From NCBI GenBank assembly GCA_021845505.1, contig JAJZVU010000001.1, forward strand, positions 234,186-298,185: a stretch of DNA of 64,000 bases. The letters run 5' to 3'. This DNA comes from Pseudomonadota bacterium. Its GTDB lineage: Bacteria > Pseudomonadota > Gammaproteobacteria > Burkholderiales > Burkholderiaceae_C. Below the pieces are notes generated by a model. That model saw only the letters and a list, made by a program, of their open reading frames with translations, had not been told where the DNA came from and ran no database searches. Both the position numbers and the translations under genes were made by a program. Each line of letters starts with the position of its first letter. The first letter of the stretch is position 1. Of the stretch, positions 1 to 8,801 are shown in pieces.

Positions 1-120
1 GCCCACCCGGCGATGCGGCGAGGCTACGCCCGCGCGCGCCCGGCCGTGCTGCGGCTGAGCGCGCTGCTGTTCACCGGCTTCGCGCTGCGGCTGCTGTGGC
101 AGGCGCTGCGCCCGCGCTGA
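1..120 (+). CDS. C-terminal end of a LysE/RhtB-type membrane exporter (partial)
   Basis: Frame 1 is open from the window edge to a TGA at 118-120 and gives the last 39 residues of a protein. It contains a hydrophobic helix (LSALLFTGFALRLLWQAL) followed by a short basic tail. That ending is typical of LysE/RhtB amino-acid exporters, whose last helix is often followed by a few Arg/Pro residues. The N-terminal part lies outside the window, so the family call rests on this tail only. The gene is convergent with the ArfB gene. Confidence 0.45.
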   Translation, partial: AHPAMRRGYARARPAVLRLSALLFTGFALRLLWQALRPR

Positions 121-155
121 GGCGCGCGGCGGCTCGCCCACGCCAGCGCGCCGAC

Positions 156-557
156 TCACTCACTCCGGCTGGCCGAGCGCGCCGCCTTCAGCAGCGAGCG
201 CGCGCGCTTGGCTTCGAGCCGGCGCCGACGCGCCGCCGGCCCGGGCGCGGTCGCCCGTCGCGGCCGCACCACCTTGCACGCCGCGTCGACCAGTTGCTGC
301 AGACGCGCGAGCGCGTCGGCGCGGTTGCGCTGCTGGTTGCGGAACGACTGCGCCTTGATGACCACCACCCCGCGGTCGTTGATCCGCGAATCCCCGCTGG
401 CCAGCAGCCGGGCCTTGGCGGCCTCGGGCAGCGACGACGCGGCGATGTCGAAGCGCAGTTGCACCGCGCTGGCCACCTTGTTGACGTTCTGCCCGCCGGG
501 TCCCTGCGCGCGCAGCGCCAGGAACTCGACTTCGGCCGGATCGACGGGGTGGCGCAT
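156..557 (-). CDS. arfB: Alternative ribosome-rescue factor ArfB (YaeJ family)
   Basis: A 133-residue class-I release-factor-like peptidyl-tRNA hydrolase that frees ribosomes stalled on non-stop mRNA. The GGQ catalytic motif sits near residue 21 (RAQGPGGQNVNK), followed by the conserved LRFDIAASSLPEAAKARLL block and a basic Arg/Lys/Ala-rich C-terminal tail that in the family enters the empty mRNA channel. I chose the ATG at 557 (MRHPVDPAEVEF), which matches the usual family N-terminus. An in-frame ATG at 629 would add 24 unconserved residues and overlap the upstream gene. It lies 16 nt downstream of the kinase/ATPase gene, probably cotranscribed. Confidence 0.9.
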   Translation of the reverse strand: MRHPVDPAEVEFLALRAQGPGGQNVNKVASAVQLRFDIAASSLPEAAKARLLASGDSRINDRGVVVIKAQSFRNQQRNRADALARLQQLVDAACKVVRPRRATAPGPAARRRRLEAKRARSLLKAARSASRSE

Positions 558-573
558 GGCCCTGCGTGCCGTC

Positions 574-2148
574 TCAACGCCGGCCGGCCGGGCGGGCCGC
601 CAGCCAGCGCGCGGCGATCGCTGCGACATCGATCGCCGCGCCGGTGTCGACCTCGATGCGCACGTCCTGCTCGTCTGGCTGCAGCGCCTGCGCTCGCCGG
701 AGCTGGCGCTCGAGCACCGCGCAGTCGGCCTCCGAGGCGTCGTCCGCGCGCCGCAGCCTGGCGGCCACGCGGGCGCGCAGCAACGCGGCCTCGGCGTGGC
801 AGTCGAGGATGGTCAGCGGCACGTCGAGCCTGTCGGCCAGATCGGCGAAGCCGCGCCGCTCGCGGGCATCGAGGAACGCCGCGTCGACGATCACCCTGCA
901 GCCGGCCCGCAGCGCGGCGCCGGCCGCCCGCCGCAGCCGGGCGTAGGTGCGGCGCGTCGCCGCCGCGGCATACGCCGAGGCGCCCAGCGCATGGGTCGAT
1001 TCCAGCGCCCCCAGGCCGAACAGCCGTTTGCGCTCGACGTCCGAACGCAGCCTGACCGCGCCGGCCGCCTCGAGCAGGCGCTGCGCGACCAGGCTCTTGC
1101 CCGAACCCGAGGGGCCGTGGGTGAGCAGCAGCCGCGGATCGCGCGCGCGGCTCAGCGCATCGGCGCTCGCCAGGTAGTCCGGCCCGGGAGCCGGCAGGCC
1201 TTCGGCGCGCCGAAGGCGCGAGACGAGGGCGCGCACCAGCGCGCGGTACACCGCGTAGTAGCGCAGCACGGCCAGTCCGCCGAAGTCTCCGCTGCCTTCG
1301 AGCCAGCGGTCGAGGAAGCGCCAGGCCAGGTCGGCGCGGCCGTGCGCGTGCAGGTCCATGACCACGAAGGCGATATCGGACTGCACGTCGATCCAGCGCA
1401 GCGCAGGGTCGAACTCGATGCAATCGAAAGCCGTGACCTCGTCGCCCAGCGCAATCAGGTTGTCCAGGTGCAAGTCGCCGTGGCCTTCGCGCACCCAGCC
1501 GTCTCGCTTGCGCGTCGCGAACGCCCTGCGCAGCGCGCGCCCTTCGGCAGCGCACCAGCCGGCCACGGCAGCCAGCCGGGGGTCGCCGCCGCAGGCCCGC
1601 AGTTCGTCGAGCACCCGCGCGGTGGCCTGCACGATCGCCCGCGGCGAGCCGTAGCCGGTGGACGCGTCGGCGCGCGGCGCCTGCAGGTGGAAGGCCGCCA
1701 GCCGGGCTCCCAGGCGGTCGAGGGTGGCGCCGTCCAGGCTGCCGGCCGCCAGCCTGCGGCCGAGCAGCGCGTCGTCGGGGAACTGCCGCATGCGCAGCGC
1801 ATGCTCGAACACCGGCCCGCGGCCGCCGATGCGCGGCGCCGACGGCCTGCCGCGCAGCGCAACGACGTCCAGGTACAGCTGCGGCGCCAGCCGGCGGTTC
1901 AGCCGCAGTTCGTCCTCGCAGGCCTGCCGCCGCGCGTCCAGCCCGGTGAAGTCGAGGAATCCCAGGCGCACCGGCTTCTTGACCTTCCACGCGTATTCGC
2001 CGTCGAGCAGCACCCACGACACGTGGGTCTGCAGGCAGCGCACCGGCGGCCCGCCCGGGCGTTGCAGCACGCGCCGCAGCGCGTCGATGGCCAGCGACGG
2101 CGGCCGCGGCGGGCCCGGGCCGCGCCTGGGTGACTGGGAATTGATCAT
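574..2148 (-). CDS. Bifunctional aminoglycoside phosphotransferase-like / P-loop ATPase fusion
   Basis: A 524-residue two-domain protein. The N-terminal ~320 residues form an APH/choline-kinase-like fold with the Brenner motif HGDLHLDN and the later metal-binding region (DCIEFDPALRWID). The C-terminal ~190 residues are an AAA_33-type kinase domain with a Walker A (GPSGSGKS). This fusion is widespread in proteobacteria and its substrate is not known; it is not evidence of aminoglycoside resistance. The frame stays open far upstream, but similarity starts at ATG 2148 (MINSQSP); the upstream extension is antisense to mgtA and spurious. It is followed closely by arfB and diverges from mgtA across about 160 nt. 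Confidence 0.85.
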   Translation of the reverse strand: MINSQSPRRGPGPPRPPSLAIDALRRVLQRPGGPPVRCLQTHVSWVLLDGEYAWKVKKPVRLGFLDFTGLDARRQACEDELRLNRRLAPQLYLDVVALRGRPSAPRIGGRGPVFEHALRMRQFPDDALLGRRLAAGSLDGATLDRLGARLAAFHLQAPRADASTGYGSPRAIVQATARVLDELRACGGDPRLAAVAGWCAAEGRALRRAFATRKRDGWVREGHGDLHLDNLIALGDEVTAFDCIEFDPALRWIDVQSDIAFVVMDLHAHGRADLAWRFLDRWLEGSGDFGGLAVLRYYAVYRALVRALVSRLRRAEGLPAPGPDYLASADALSRARDPRLLLTHGPSGSGKSLVAQRLLEAAGAVRLRSDVERKRLFGLGALESTHALGASAYAAAATRRTYARLRRAAGAALRAGCRVIVDAAFLDARERRGFADLADRLDVPLTILDCHAEAALLRARVAARLRRADDASEADCAVLERQLRRAQALQPDEQDVRIEVDTGAAIDVAAIAARWLAARPAGRR

Positions 2149-2307
2149 GTCGCCGGGTCCATGCGTGCTGCCGGCGCACGCAGCCCTCGCCGTCTGGCAT
2201 GCTGCGCCTGGCATTGTTCCTTCCTGGTGGGATTGTCGGCGCTGAGCGCGGCTCGATCCATCGACTCCGGCCCGCGATCGACGCCGACCTTGCCGCCGCG
2301 CAAGCCC

Positions 2308-4827
2308 ATGCATCCGGACACCGCAACCCCGAGCCCGGGCCCGGGCGGCCTGAGCAGCGCCGAAGCCGCGGCGCGCCTGGCCGCCTGCGGGCCGAACCAG
2401 CTGCAGCCGCGACGGCGCAGGCGGGCCTGGGTGCAATGGCTGTCGCGCCTGGGCAACCCGCTGGTGCTGGTGCTGCTGGCCGCGGCCGGGGTGTCCGCGC
2501 TGGGCGCCGACCCCGCTGCGGCGGCGGTCATCGTGCTGATCGTGCTGGCCAGCGTCAGCCTGGACTTCCTGCAGGAACACCGAGCCGGCCAGGCCGCGCA
2601 ACGCCTGGCCGACCAGGTGGCGGTGACGGCCAGCGTGCTGCGCGACGGCCGCGTCCAGGCGCTGGCGCTGGCCGACATCGTGCCCGGCGACCTGGTGCTG
2701 CTGCGCGCGGGCGACCTGGTTCCGGCCGACGGCGTGGCGGTCGAGCTCGACGACCTGTTCGTCGACCAGGCGCGGCTCACCGGCGAGCCCTACCCGGTGG
2801 AAAAGCGCCTGGATCGCGGGCATGCGCCCGGTGCGTGGGACGCCGAGGCGACCGACGCGCTGTTCATGGGCAGCTCGGTGCTGACCGGCTCGGCGCGCAT
2901 GCTGGTCGCGCGCACCGGAGCCGACACCGTGCTCGGCCAGGCGGCCGGCGCGCTGGACAGGGCGCCCCCGCCCACCGCCTTCGAGGTCGGTACGCGGCGC
3001 TTCGGTCTGCTGATCCTGCGGCTGACCATCGGCCTGGTGCTGTTCGTGCTGCTGGTCGACGGGGTGCTGCAACGCCCGCTGCTGGAGTCCTTCCTGTTCG
3101 CGGTGGCGCTGGCGGTCGGGCTGACTCCCGAACTGCTGCCGATGATCGTGTCGGTGACCCTGGCGCGCGGCGCGCTGCGCATGGCCAGCGCGCAGGTCAT
3201 CGTCAAGCGGCTGTCGGCGATCCAGGACATGGGCGCGATGGACCTGTTGTGCACCGACAAGACCGGAACCCTGACCGAGGCGCGCATCCGGCTGGAGCGC
3301 CACGTCGACCCGCAGGGACGCGACAGCGCGCGGCTGCTCGAGCTGGCCTACCTCAACAGCCTGTTCGAAAGCGGACTGCGCAGCCCGCTGGACGAGGCCA
3401 TCCTGCAGCACCGCGCAGCGGACGCGCAGGGCTGGCGCAAGCTCGACGAGGTGCCGTTCGACTTCGAGCGCAGGCGCATCTCGGTGCTGCTGGAGCGCGG
3501 GCAGCGCCGGCTGCTGGTGGTCAAGGGCGCGCCCGAGGACGTGCTGGCGCTGTGCAAGCGCTACGAAGGCGAGGGCGGAGCGCCGCTGCCGCTGGACGCC
3601 GCGGCGCGCCGTCGCATCGACGCGCTGTTCGAGGGCTACGGCGACCAGGGGCTGCGGGTGCTGGGCGTGGGCTGGCGCGACATGCCGCCCGAGCAGCTGC
3701 ACGCCGTGGTCGGCGACGAGTCGGACCTGGTGTTCGCCGGATTCGCCGCCTTCCTCGATCCGCCCAAGCCGGGCGCTGCGCGCGCGCTGGCCGCGCTCGA
3801 GGCCAGCGGGGTCGCGCTGAAGATCCTCACCGGCGACAACGAGCGGGTGACCCGCCACGTCTGCGGCCTGCTGGGAATCCGGGTGCGGGGGGTGCTCACC
3901 GGCCACGACATCGCCGGCATGCACGACGATGCGCTGCGCGCGCGCCTGGCGCGGGTCAACCTGGTGTGCCGCGCCGACCCGGCGCAGAAGAACCGCGTGC
4001 TGCTGGCGCTGAAGGCGCGCGGCCATGTGGTCGGCTACCTCGGCGACGGCATCAACGACGCGCCGGCGCTGCATGCCGCCGACGTCGGCATTTCGGTGCA
4101 GGGGGCGGTCGACGTGGCCAGGCAGGCCGCGGCGCTGATCCTGCTGCGCAACGACCTGTCGGTGCTGCACGCCGCGATCATCGAGGGCCGCCGCACCTTC
4201 GGCAACGTGATGAAGTACATCATGATGGCCACCAGTTCGAACTTCGGCAACATGTTCAGCATGGCCGCTGCCGCGCTGCTGCTGCCCTTCCTGCCGATGC
4301 TGCCGCTGCAGGTGCTGCTCAACAACCTGCTCTACGACATCTCGGAGCTGGCGCTTCCGCTGGACCACGTCGACGCCGAGGACCTGGCGCGCCCGCGGCG
4401 CTGGGACATGGGTTTCGTGCGCGACTTCATGCTGAGCATCGGGCCGGTCAGCTCGCTGTTCGACCTGCTGACCTTCTACCTGCTGCTGCGCTGGCTGCAC
4501 GCCGACGCCGCGATGTTCCACACCGGCTGGTTCGTCGAGTCCCTCGCCACCCAGGTGCTGGTGATCTTTGTCATCCGCACGCGGCGCAGCCCCTGGCGCA
4601 GCAGGCCGCAGCGCGCCCTGGCGCTGCTGGCCGTCGCGGTGGTCGCGCTGGCCGTGCTGCTGCCCTACACCCCGCTGGCGCCCGCGCTGGGGCTGGTCGC
4701 GCTGCCGGTGGGCTACTTCGCGCTGCTGGTACCGCTGGTCGGCTGCTACCTGCTGCTGGTCGAGGCGGCCAAGCGCGCCTTCTATCGCTGGCACGCCGCG
4801 CGCGGCCGCCGCCGGCCCCGGCGCTGA
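2308..4827 (+). CDS. mgtA: Magnesium-translocating P-type ATPase (MgtA/MgtB type)
   Basis: An 839-residue P-type ATPase (type IIIB) of the inner membrane that imports Mg2+ using ATP. Visible landmarks are the N-terminal cation-ATPase domain, the actuator TGE-type loop (LTGEPYPVEK), the phosphorylation site DKTGTLT with its invariant Asp, the nucleotide-binding KGAPEDV, the hinge TGDNERV and GDGINDAPAL. Several C-terminal membrane helices follow. MgtA proteins are usually about 850-900 residues, so this copy is complete. Start ATG 2308 is placed where the family N-terminus begins; an in-frame ATG at 2161 would add 49 unconserved residues. I see no leader ORF or Mg2+-sensing leader like the enterobacterial mgtA leader in the short 5' region. 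It stands alone and converges with the next gene. Confidence 0.9.
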   Translation: MHPDTATPSPGPGGLSSAEAAARLAACGPNQLQPRRRRRAWVQWLSRLGNPLVLVLLAAAGVSALGADPAAAAVIVLIVLASVSLDFLQEHRAGQAAQRLADQVAVTASVLRDGRVQALALADIVPGDLVLLRAGDLVPADGVAVELDDLFVDQARLTGEPYPVEKRLDRGHAPGAWDAEATDALFMGSSVLTGSARMLVARTGADTVLGQAAGALDRAPPPTAFEVGTRRFGLLILRLTIGLVLFVLLVDGVLQRPLLESFLFAVALAVGLTPELLPMIVSVTLARGALRMASAQVIVKRLSAIQDMGAMDLLCTDKTGTLTEARIRLERHVDPQGRDSARLLELAYLNSLFESGLRSPLDEAILQHRAADAQGWRKLDEVPFDFERRRISVLLERGQRRLLVVKGAPEDVLALCKRYEGEGGAPLPLDAAARRRIDALFEGYGDQGLRVLGVGWRDMPPEQLHAVVGDESDLVFAGFAAFLDPPKPGAARALAALEASGVALKILTGDNERVTRHVCGLLGIRVRGVLTGHDIAGMHDDALRARLARVNLVCRADPAQKNRVLLALKARGHVVGYLGDGINDAPALHAADVGISVQGAVDVARQAAALILLRNDLSVLHAAIIEGRRTFGNVMKYIMMATSSNFGNMFSMAAAALLLPFLPMLPLQVLLNNLLYDISELALPLDHVDAEDLARPRRWDMGFVRDFMLSIGPVSSLFDLLTFYLLLRWLHADAAMFHTGWFVESLATQVLVIFVIRTRRSPWRSRPQRALALLAVAVVALAVLLPYTPLAPALGLVALPVGYFALLVPLVGCYLLLVEAAKRAFYRWHAARGRRRPRR

Positions 4828-4840
4828 ACGCCGTCGGCGC

Positions 4841-5365
4841 TCACGGCCAGGGCTCGAACAGCGCGCGCGCGGTGTTGCGAAAATGGGGAAACACCCGCGC
4901 GCTCCACGCGGTGTCCCGCGCGGCAACCCAGGCGGGCGAGCCGACCACCGCGGCGTCGACCACGTCGTAGGCCGCGTAGTAGCGGGCTCCCGGGCCATGC
5001 TGGCGGTAGCGCGCCGCGCGCACCGTGCCGGCGACCGCTGCCAGACCCGGCAGGTGCTCGCGGTCGTACCAGTCGTTGAACTCGGCCTCGTGTTCGGGCG
5101 CGACGTCGGTCTGCACCACGTACTGGACCCGCGGCGTCGCCGCGGCGGCGCCGTCGAGGCTGGACAGCGTCTCCAGGCGCACCACCTGGAGTCCGGCCGG
5201 CGCCTGCGGCGGCAGGCGCCGCAGCAGGCTCGGCGCGACATAGGCATGCACCAGGTCCTCGCCGCGCGCGCGCCAGCAGCTCCAGCCCGGATCGAAGGGC
5301 GCAAGCGCCGCGCGCAGCTGCGCGAAGGCCGCCGCGTCCATTTTCAGCAACACCAGCGCATCCAT
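4841..5365 (-). CDS. Dimeric alpha/beta-barrel-like protein of unknown function
   Basis: A 174-residue soluble protein with no signal peptide or membrane segment. The second half carries EAEFNDWYDREHLPGL followed by a basic VRAARYR strand, the pattern seen in ferredoxin-like alpha/beta-barrel (EthD/DUF4286-like) proteins that act in dimeric catalysis or small-molecule binding. No catalytic role can be assigned. It lies downstream of the TPP-enzyme gene on the same strand, with 109 nt between, and may be the last gene of that catabolic operon. Confidence 0.7.
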   Translation of the reverse strand: MDALVLLKMDAAAFAQLRAALAPFDPGWSCWRARGEDLVHAYVAPSLLRRLPPQAPAGLQVVRLETLSSLDGAAAATPRVQYVVQTDVAPEHEAEFNDWYDREHLPGLAAVAGTVRAARYRQHGPGARYYAAYDVVDAAVVGSPAWVAARDTAWSARVFPHFRNTARALFEPWP

Positions 5366-5474
5366 GGCGTCATCCCGTCGCGATAGCCGGCAGCCGGGCG
5401 GCAGCGCCCGCAGCCCCAGCCGCGGATTGTAGGGGGCGCGGCGGGCATCCGGCCGCGGCGCCGCAGCCCCTCGC

Positions 5475-7136
5475 TCAGGGCGCGACCTTGCGCTGGATCG
5501 CCCGCGCCAGCGGCCGCGGCATCGCGTCCAGCCTGCGCAGCAGGCGCGGCAGCAGGCGCAGCTTGAGCCCGCCGATGGCCGGCGGAACCACGGCCTCGAT
5601 GAGATGCGGCCCGGGACTGGCCAGCGCGTGGGCGAAGGCCGCGGCGAACTCCTCGGCGGTTGCGGCCCGCACCCCCGGCACGCCCAGGCCGTCGGCGAGT
5701 CGAACGAAATCCAGCGGCGGCTCGCCCAGATCGAATTGCGAGCGCGCGCCGGCAGCGGCCCGCCCGCCCGCCAGGCGCTGCAGCTCCAGGTTCAAGATGG
5801 CATAGGAGCGGTTGTTGAACACCACGCAGACCACGTGCAGGCGCTCGCGCGCCATCGTCCACAGCGCCTGCAGGGTGTAGAGCGCGGCGCCGTCGCCGAC
5901 GAGGGCGATCACCGGACGTTGCGGGCACGCGATCGCAGCGCCCACCGCCAGCGGCAGGCCCTGGCCGATCGCGCCACCGGTCAGCGTGAGCAGGTCGTGG
6001 CGCGGGGCCCCGGCGGTGTACAGCGGCAGCATCACCGCCGAGGTCTGCGCCTCGTCGACGACGATCGCCTGCTGCGGCAGCAGCCGGCCGACTTCCCTGC
6101 ACACCTTCTGCGCGCTGAGGCTGCCGCGCGCCGGCCGCGGCAGCGCCGGCTGCTGCAGCCGCGGCGTCGCCTGGCGTGCTCCCAGCCGGCCGGCCAGCCG
6201 CTGCAGCGCGTCGTCGACGTCGTCGCCGGCAGCCGCCAGGCCACAGGCCGTGCAAGCCGGAGGCAGCAGGTCGCCGGACCTGCCGGGGTAGGCGAAGAAC
6301 GCCGCCGGCGGCCTGGCGCCGACCAGCACCACGCTGCGCAGGCCGTCGAGCTGCACCGCGGCGAGTTCGGGCAGGTAGGCGATGCGCTCGACCGCCGGCA
6401 GCCCGGCGCCGCGCTCCATGCGGGTCGGGAAGGTCTCGGCGAGCAGCCGCGCGCCGCTGCGCTCGGCGATGCGCGCGGCCGCCAGCAACGCCGGTTCGCG
6501 CAGCGCGTGCCCGCCGAGCAGCAGCGCGGCCGGGCCCGCGTCGACGAGGGCGCGCGCCGCGTCGTCGATCGCCGCTTCGGCCACCGGCGCGGGCCGCGCC
6601 GGCTGCGCGACCGGCGCGACCGGCGCGCCGGCGTCCTCGCCCCAGCTGACGTCGGCCGGCACGATCAGCGTGGCCACGCCCGCCGGCGGGCCCAGCGCCG
6701 CGGCCAGCGCCTGCAGCGCGTCGCTGCACAGCGAGCCGGCGCTCGCGCAGGTGCGCACCCAGGCCGAGACATTGCGCGCGACGGTCTCGATGTCCGACTG
6801 CAGCGGCGCGTCGTACGCACGGTGCGAACTCGCGTGGTCGCCGACCAGGTTGAGCACCGGTACGCCGGCGCGGCGCGCGTTGTGCAGGTTGGCCAGGCCG
6901 TTGCCCAGCCCGCAGCCCAGGTGCAGCAGCGTGGCCGCGGGCCGCTCGCGCATGCGCGCGTAGCCGTCGGCGGCGCCGGTGGCCACGCCCTCGAACAGGG
7001 TCAGCACCGGGCGCAGCCGCGGCTCGGAGTCGAGCGCGGCGACGAGTTCGATTTCCGTCGTGCCGGGGTTGGTGAAACACACCTCGACCCCGGCATCGGC
7101 CAGGGTCCGCAGCAGGCGTCGAGCGGCCTCGGACAC
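5475..7136 (-). CDS. Thiamine-diphosphate enzyme of the acetolactate synthase/benzoylformate decarboxylase type
   Basis: A 553-residue three-domain ThDP enzyme. The N-terminal PYR domain has the cofactor-activating Glu in LFEGVATGAADGYAR. The middle domain is Rossmann-like. The C-terminal PP domain has the GDG...N metal/diphosphate motif (GDGAALYTLQALW ... FNNRSYAIL). Such proteins decarboxylate 2-oxoacids or ligate aldehydes; annotation as a true acetolactate synthase would be unsafe because it lacks an ilvN-type regulatory partner and sits in a catabolic block. Its start is 3 nt downstream of the FAD dehydrogenase stop, so the two are probably translationally coupled. Likely role: cleavage of a 2-oxoacid or diketone produced by the neighbour. 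Confidence 0.8.
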   Translation of the reverse strand: MSEAARRLLRTLADAGVEVCFTNPGTTEIELVAALDSEPRLRPVLTLFEGVATGAADGYARMRERPAATLLHLGCGLGNGLANLHNARRAGVPVLNLVGDHASSHRAYDAPLQSDIETVARNVSAWVRTCASAGSLCSDALQALAAALGPPAGVATLIVPADVSWGEDAGAPVAPVAQPARPAPVAEAAIDDAARALVDAGPAALLLGGHALREPALLAAARIAERSGARLLAETFPTRMERGAGLPAVERIAYLPELAAVQLDGLRSVVLVGARPPAAFFAYPGRSGDLLPPACTACGLAAAGDDVDDALQRLAGRLGARQATPRLQQPALPRPARGSLSAQKVCREVGRLLPQQAIVVDEAQTSAVMLPLYTAGAPRHDLLTLTGGAIGQGLPLAVGAAIACPQRPVIALVGDGAALYTLQALWTMARERLHVVCVVFNNRSYAILNLELQRLAGGRAAAGARSQFDLGEPPLDFVRLADGLGVPGVRAATAEEFAAAFAHALASPGPHLIEAVVPPAIGGLKLRLLPRLLRRLDAMPRPLARAIQRKVAP

Positions 7137-7139
7137 GCT

Positions 7140-8759
7140 TCAACCCCGCGCCGCGCCGGGCGCCAGCGAGCGCGCTGCGGCGCGCGCGGTGAGGATGCAG
7201 CCGGGCAGGAAGGTTCCCTCGAGCGAGCGCCTGCCGCTGGCGCCACCGCCTCCGAAGCCGGCCGCCTCGCCGACGCAGTACAGCCCCGGCAGCGGCTGGC
7301 CCTGCTCGTCGAGCACCCGGCTGTGCAGGTCGGTCTGCAGCCCGCCCAGGCTCTTGCGGGTGACCAGCCGCGACTGGATGGCCACGTAGGGTCCGGCGCC
7401 GGGGCTGGCCAGCGGCTTCGGCCGGCAGGTGCGCAGACGGTCGGCCGGCCATTGCCGGGCGTGCAGCACGCGGCGGATCTGGTCGTCGTTTTGCAGCCGG
7501 CTGCCGCGGACGAACTGGGCGTCGAACTCCTCGACGCTGGCCTGCAGAACCTGCGGCAGCACGTCGTCGCTGCCGGTCAGCGCGTTCATGCGCGCGGCCA
7601 GCCCGGACAGGCTGGAATCGGCCAGGCACTGCGGGCTTTCGCGCAACAGCTGGCGCAGCAGCCGCTGGCTGCCGAACAGGGTCTCCAGCACCAGCCGCAA
7701 GCCCTGGCCCTCGCGTATGCGCGGGTTGTGCTCGGCGCCCGAGATCGCCAGTTCGCGGCGGGCGATGCGCCGGTTGAGCAGCTGCCAGGTGTAGCCGCGC
7801 GGCTGGGCCGCCACCCGCTGGCACAGCCAGTGGGTGTCGAAGCCGCTGACCAGGGGCTCCGGGCCGATGCGCTCGCCGCGGTGGTCCAGCCACAGCGCCG
7901 ACTTGCAGGGGATCAGCGCCAGGCCATGGCCGGCGAAGCGTGCCTGCGGGTGGGGAATGCCGGCGGCGTAGTTCCACATGTCGCCGGCGCGGGTGATGCG
8001 GCCGCGCAGTTCGGCGGCCACCCAGGCGTGCAGCCTGCCGTCGCTGATGGGGTCCGCGCCGTGGAGCATGTCCTGCGGCATCGGCGAATCCGCGGGCCAG
8101 TTCGCCCGCACCTGCCGCGGGCTGCCGTTGATTCCGCCCATCGCCAGCACCACCGCGGGCGCCTGCAGCAGGCTCTCGCGGCCGTCCTCGGCATGCACCG
8201 CCCACGCGCCGCGCAGGCGGCCGCCCGCCAGCTCCAGCGAAAGCACGCGCTGGCCGTGCAGCAGCCGCAGGCGCGACGGCGCGGCCTCGCGCAGCGCGCG
8301 CTCGAGGCGGCGCACCAGCTCGCGCCCGGTGCCCCAGACGATGTGGTAGCGCGGCAGGCGGTTGCCCTCGCCGTGGCGCCCGCGTTCGACCCAGTGCACG
8401 GCCGGCAGGAACCGCAGCCCGTGCGCGCGCAGCCAGTCGTGCACGTCGACCCGGCAATGCTCGACGTAGTGGCGCGCCCAGCGGCGCGGCCAGGACTCCT
8501 CGGGGCCGAGCTCGCCGAAGCGCAGCCAGTCGGCATAGGCCACGTCGGGCGTGTCGGGAATTCCCAGCCTCGCCTGCAGCGGCGTGCCCACCAGCGCCAT
8601 GCCGCCGAAGGCCCAGCGTGCCAGGCCGCCCAGCGCCTGCGGCGCGTCGGCGTCGACCAGGGTCACGTGCTGGCCGGCGCGCAGGCATTCCAGCGCGGTG
8701 ACCATGCCGGCCAGGCCGCCGCCGACGACCAGCACATCGGACTGCACCACCCCATCCAT
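7140..8759 (-). CDS. FAD-binding dehydrogenase (fumarate reductase/ketosteroid dehydrogenase-like flavoprotein)
   Basis: A 539-residue flavoprotein. The N-terminus has the dinucleotide-binding motif GGGLAGM followed by an acidic residue about 20 residues on (LVDAD). The C-terminus has the second FAD contact (GLYCVGEAAGFGGGGASGRRSLEG). The long conserved segment GGLARWAFGGMAL and WGTGRELVRRLE identifies the putative FAD-binding dehydrogenase subfamily related to 3-oxosteroid 1-dehydrogenases. Its substrate is unknown. It is followed after 3 nt by the ThDP enzyme and preceded by the CoA-transferase, so it belongs to the same leftward operon as gcdH. Confidence 0.8.
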   Translation of the reverse strand: MDGVVQSDVLVVGGGLAGMVTALECLRAGQHVTLVDADAPQALGGLARWAFGGMALVGTPLQARLGIPDTPDVAYADWLRFGELGPEESWPRRWARHYVEHCRVDVHDWLRAHGLRFLPAVHWVERGRHGEGNRLPRYHIVWGTGRELVRRLERALREAAPSRLRLLHGQRVLSLELAGGRLRGAWAVHAEDGRESLLQAPAVVLAMGGINGSPRQVRANWPADSPMPQDMLHGADPISDGRLHAWVAAELRGRITRAGDMWNYAAGIPHPQARFAGHGLALIPCKSALWLDHRGERIGPEPLVSGFDTHWLCQRVAAQPRGYTWQLLNRRIARRELAISGAEHNPRIREGQGLRLVLETLFGSQRLLRQLLRESPQCLADSSLSGLAARMNALTGSDDVLPQVLQASVEEFDAQFVRGSRLQNDDQIRRVLHARQWPADRLRTCRPKPLASPGAGPYVAIQSRLVTRKSLGGLQTDLHSRVLDEQGQPLPGLYCVGEAAGFGGGGASGRRSLEGTFLPGCILTARAAARSLAPGAARG

Positions 8760-8801
8760 CGCCGCACCCTCGCCGAGGTCGATGGGGCAAGCATAGCCCT
8801 G

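Noticed and set aside
574..2148. Aminoglycoside resistance determinant
   Set aside because: The domain is only APH-like and is fused to a P-loop kinase domain, a widespread chromosomal architecture not linked to drug resistance.
2149..2307. Mg2+-responsive leader or riboswitch before mgtA
   Set aside because: The interval is only about 160 nt and contains neither a proline-rich leader ORF nor an M-box-like arrangement that I could support.
574..5304. A 1576-codon leftward frame spanning the kinase/ATPase gene and reaching across mgtA
   Set aside because: Only the last 524 codons (from 2148) show protein-family features. The rest is antisense to mgtA and is rich in Gln/His/Arg, as expected for a shadow frame in GC-rich DNA.
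5475..7136. Housekeeping acetolactate synthase (ilvB)
   Set aside because: There is no regulatory small subunit or ilvC neighbour, and the gene is coupled to a FAD dehydrogenase in a catabolic block.
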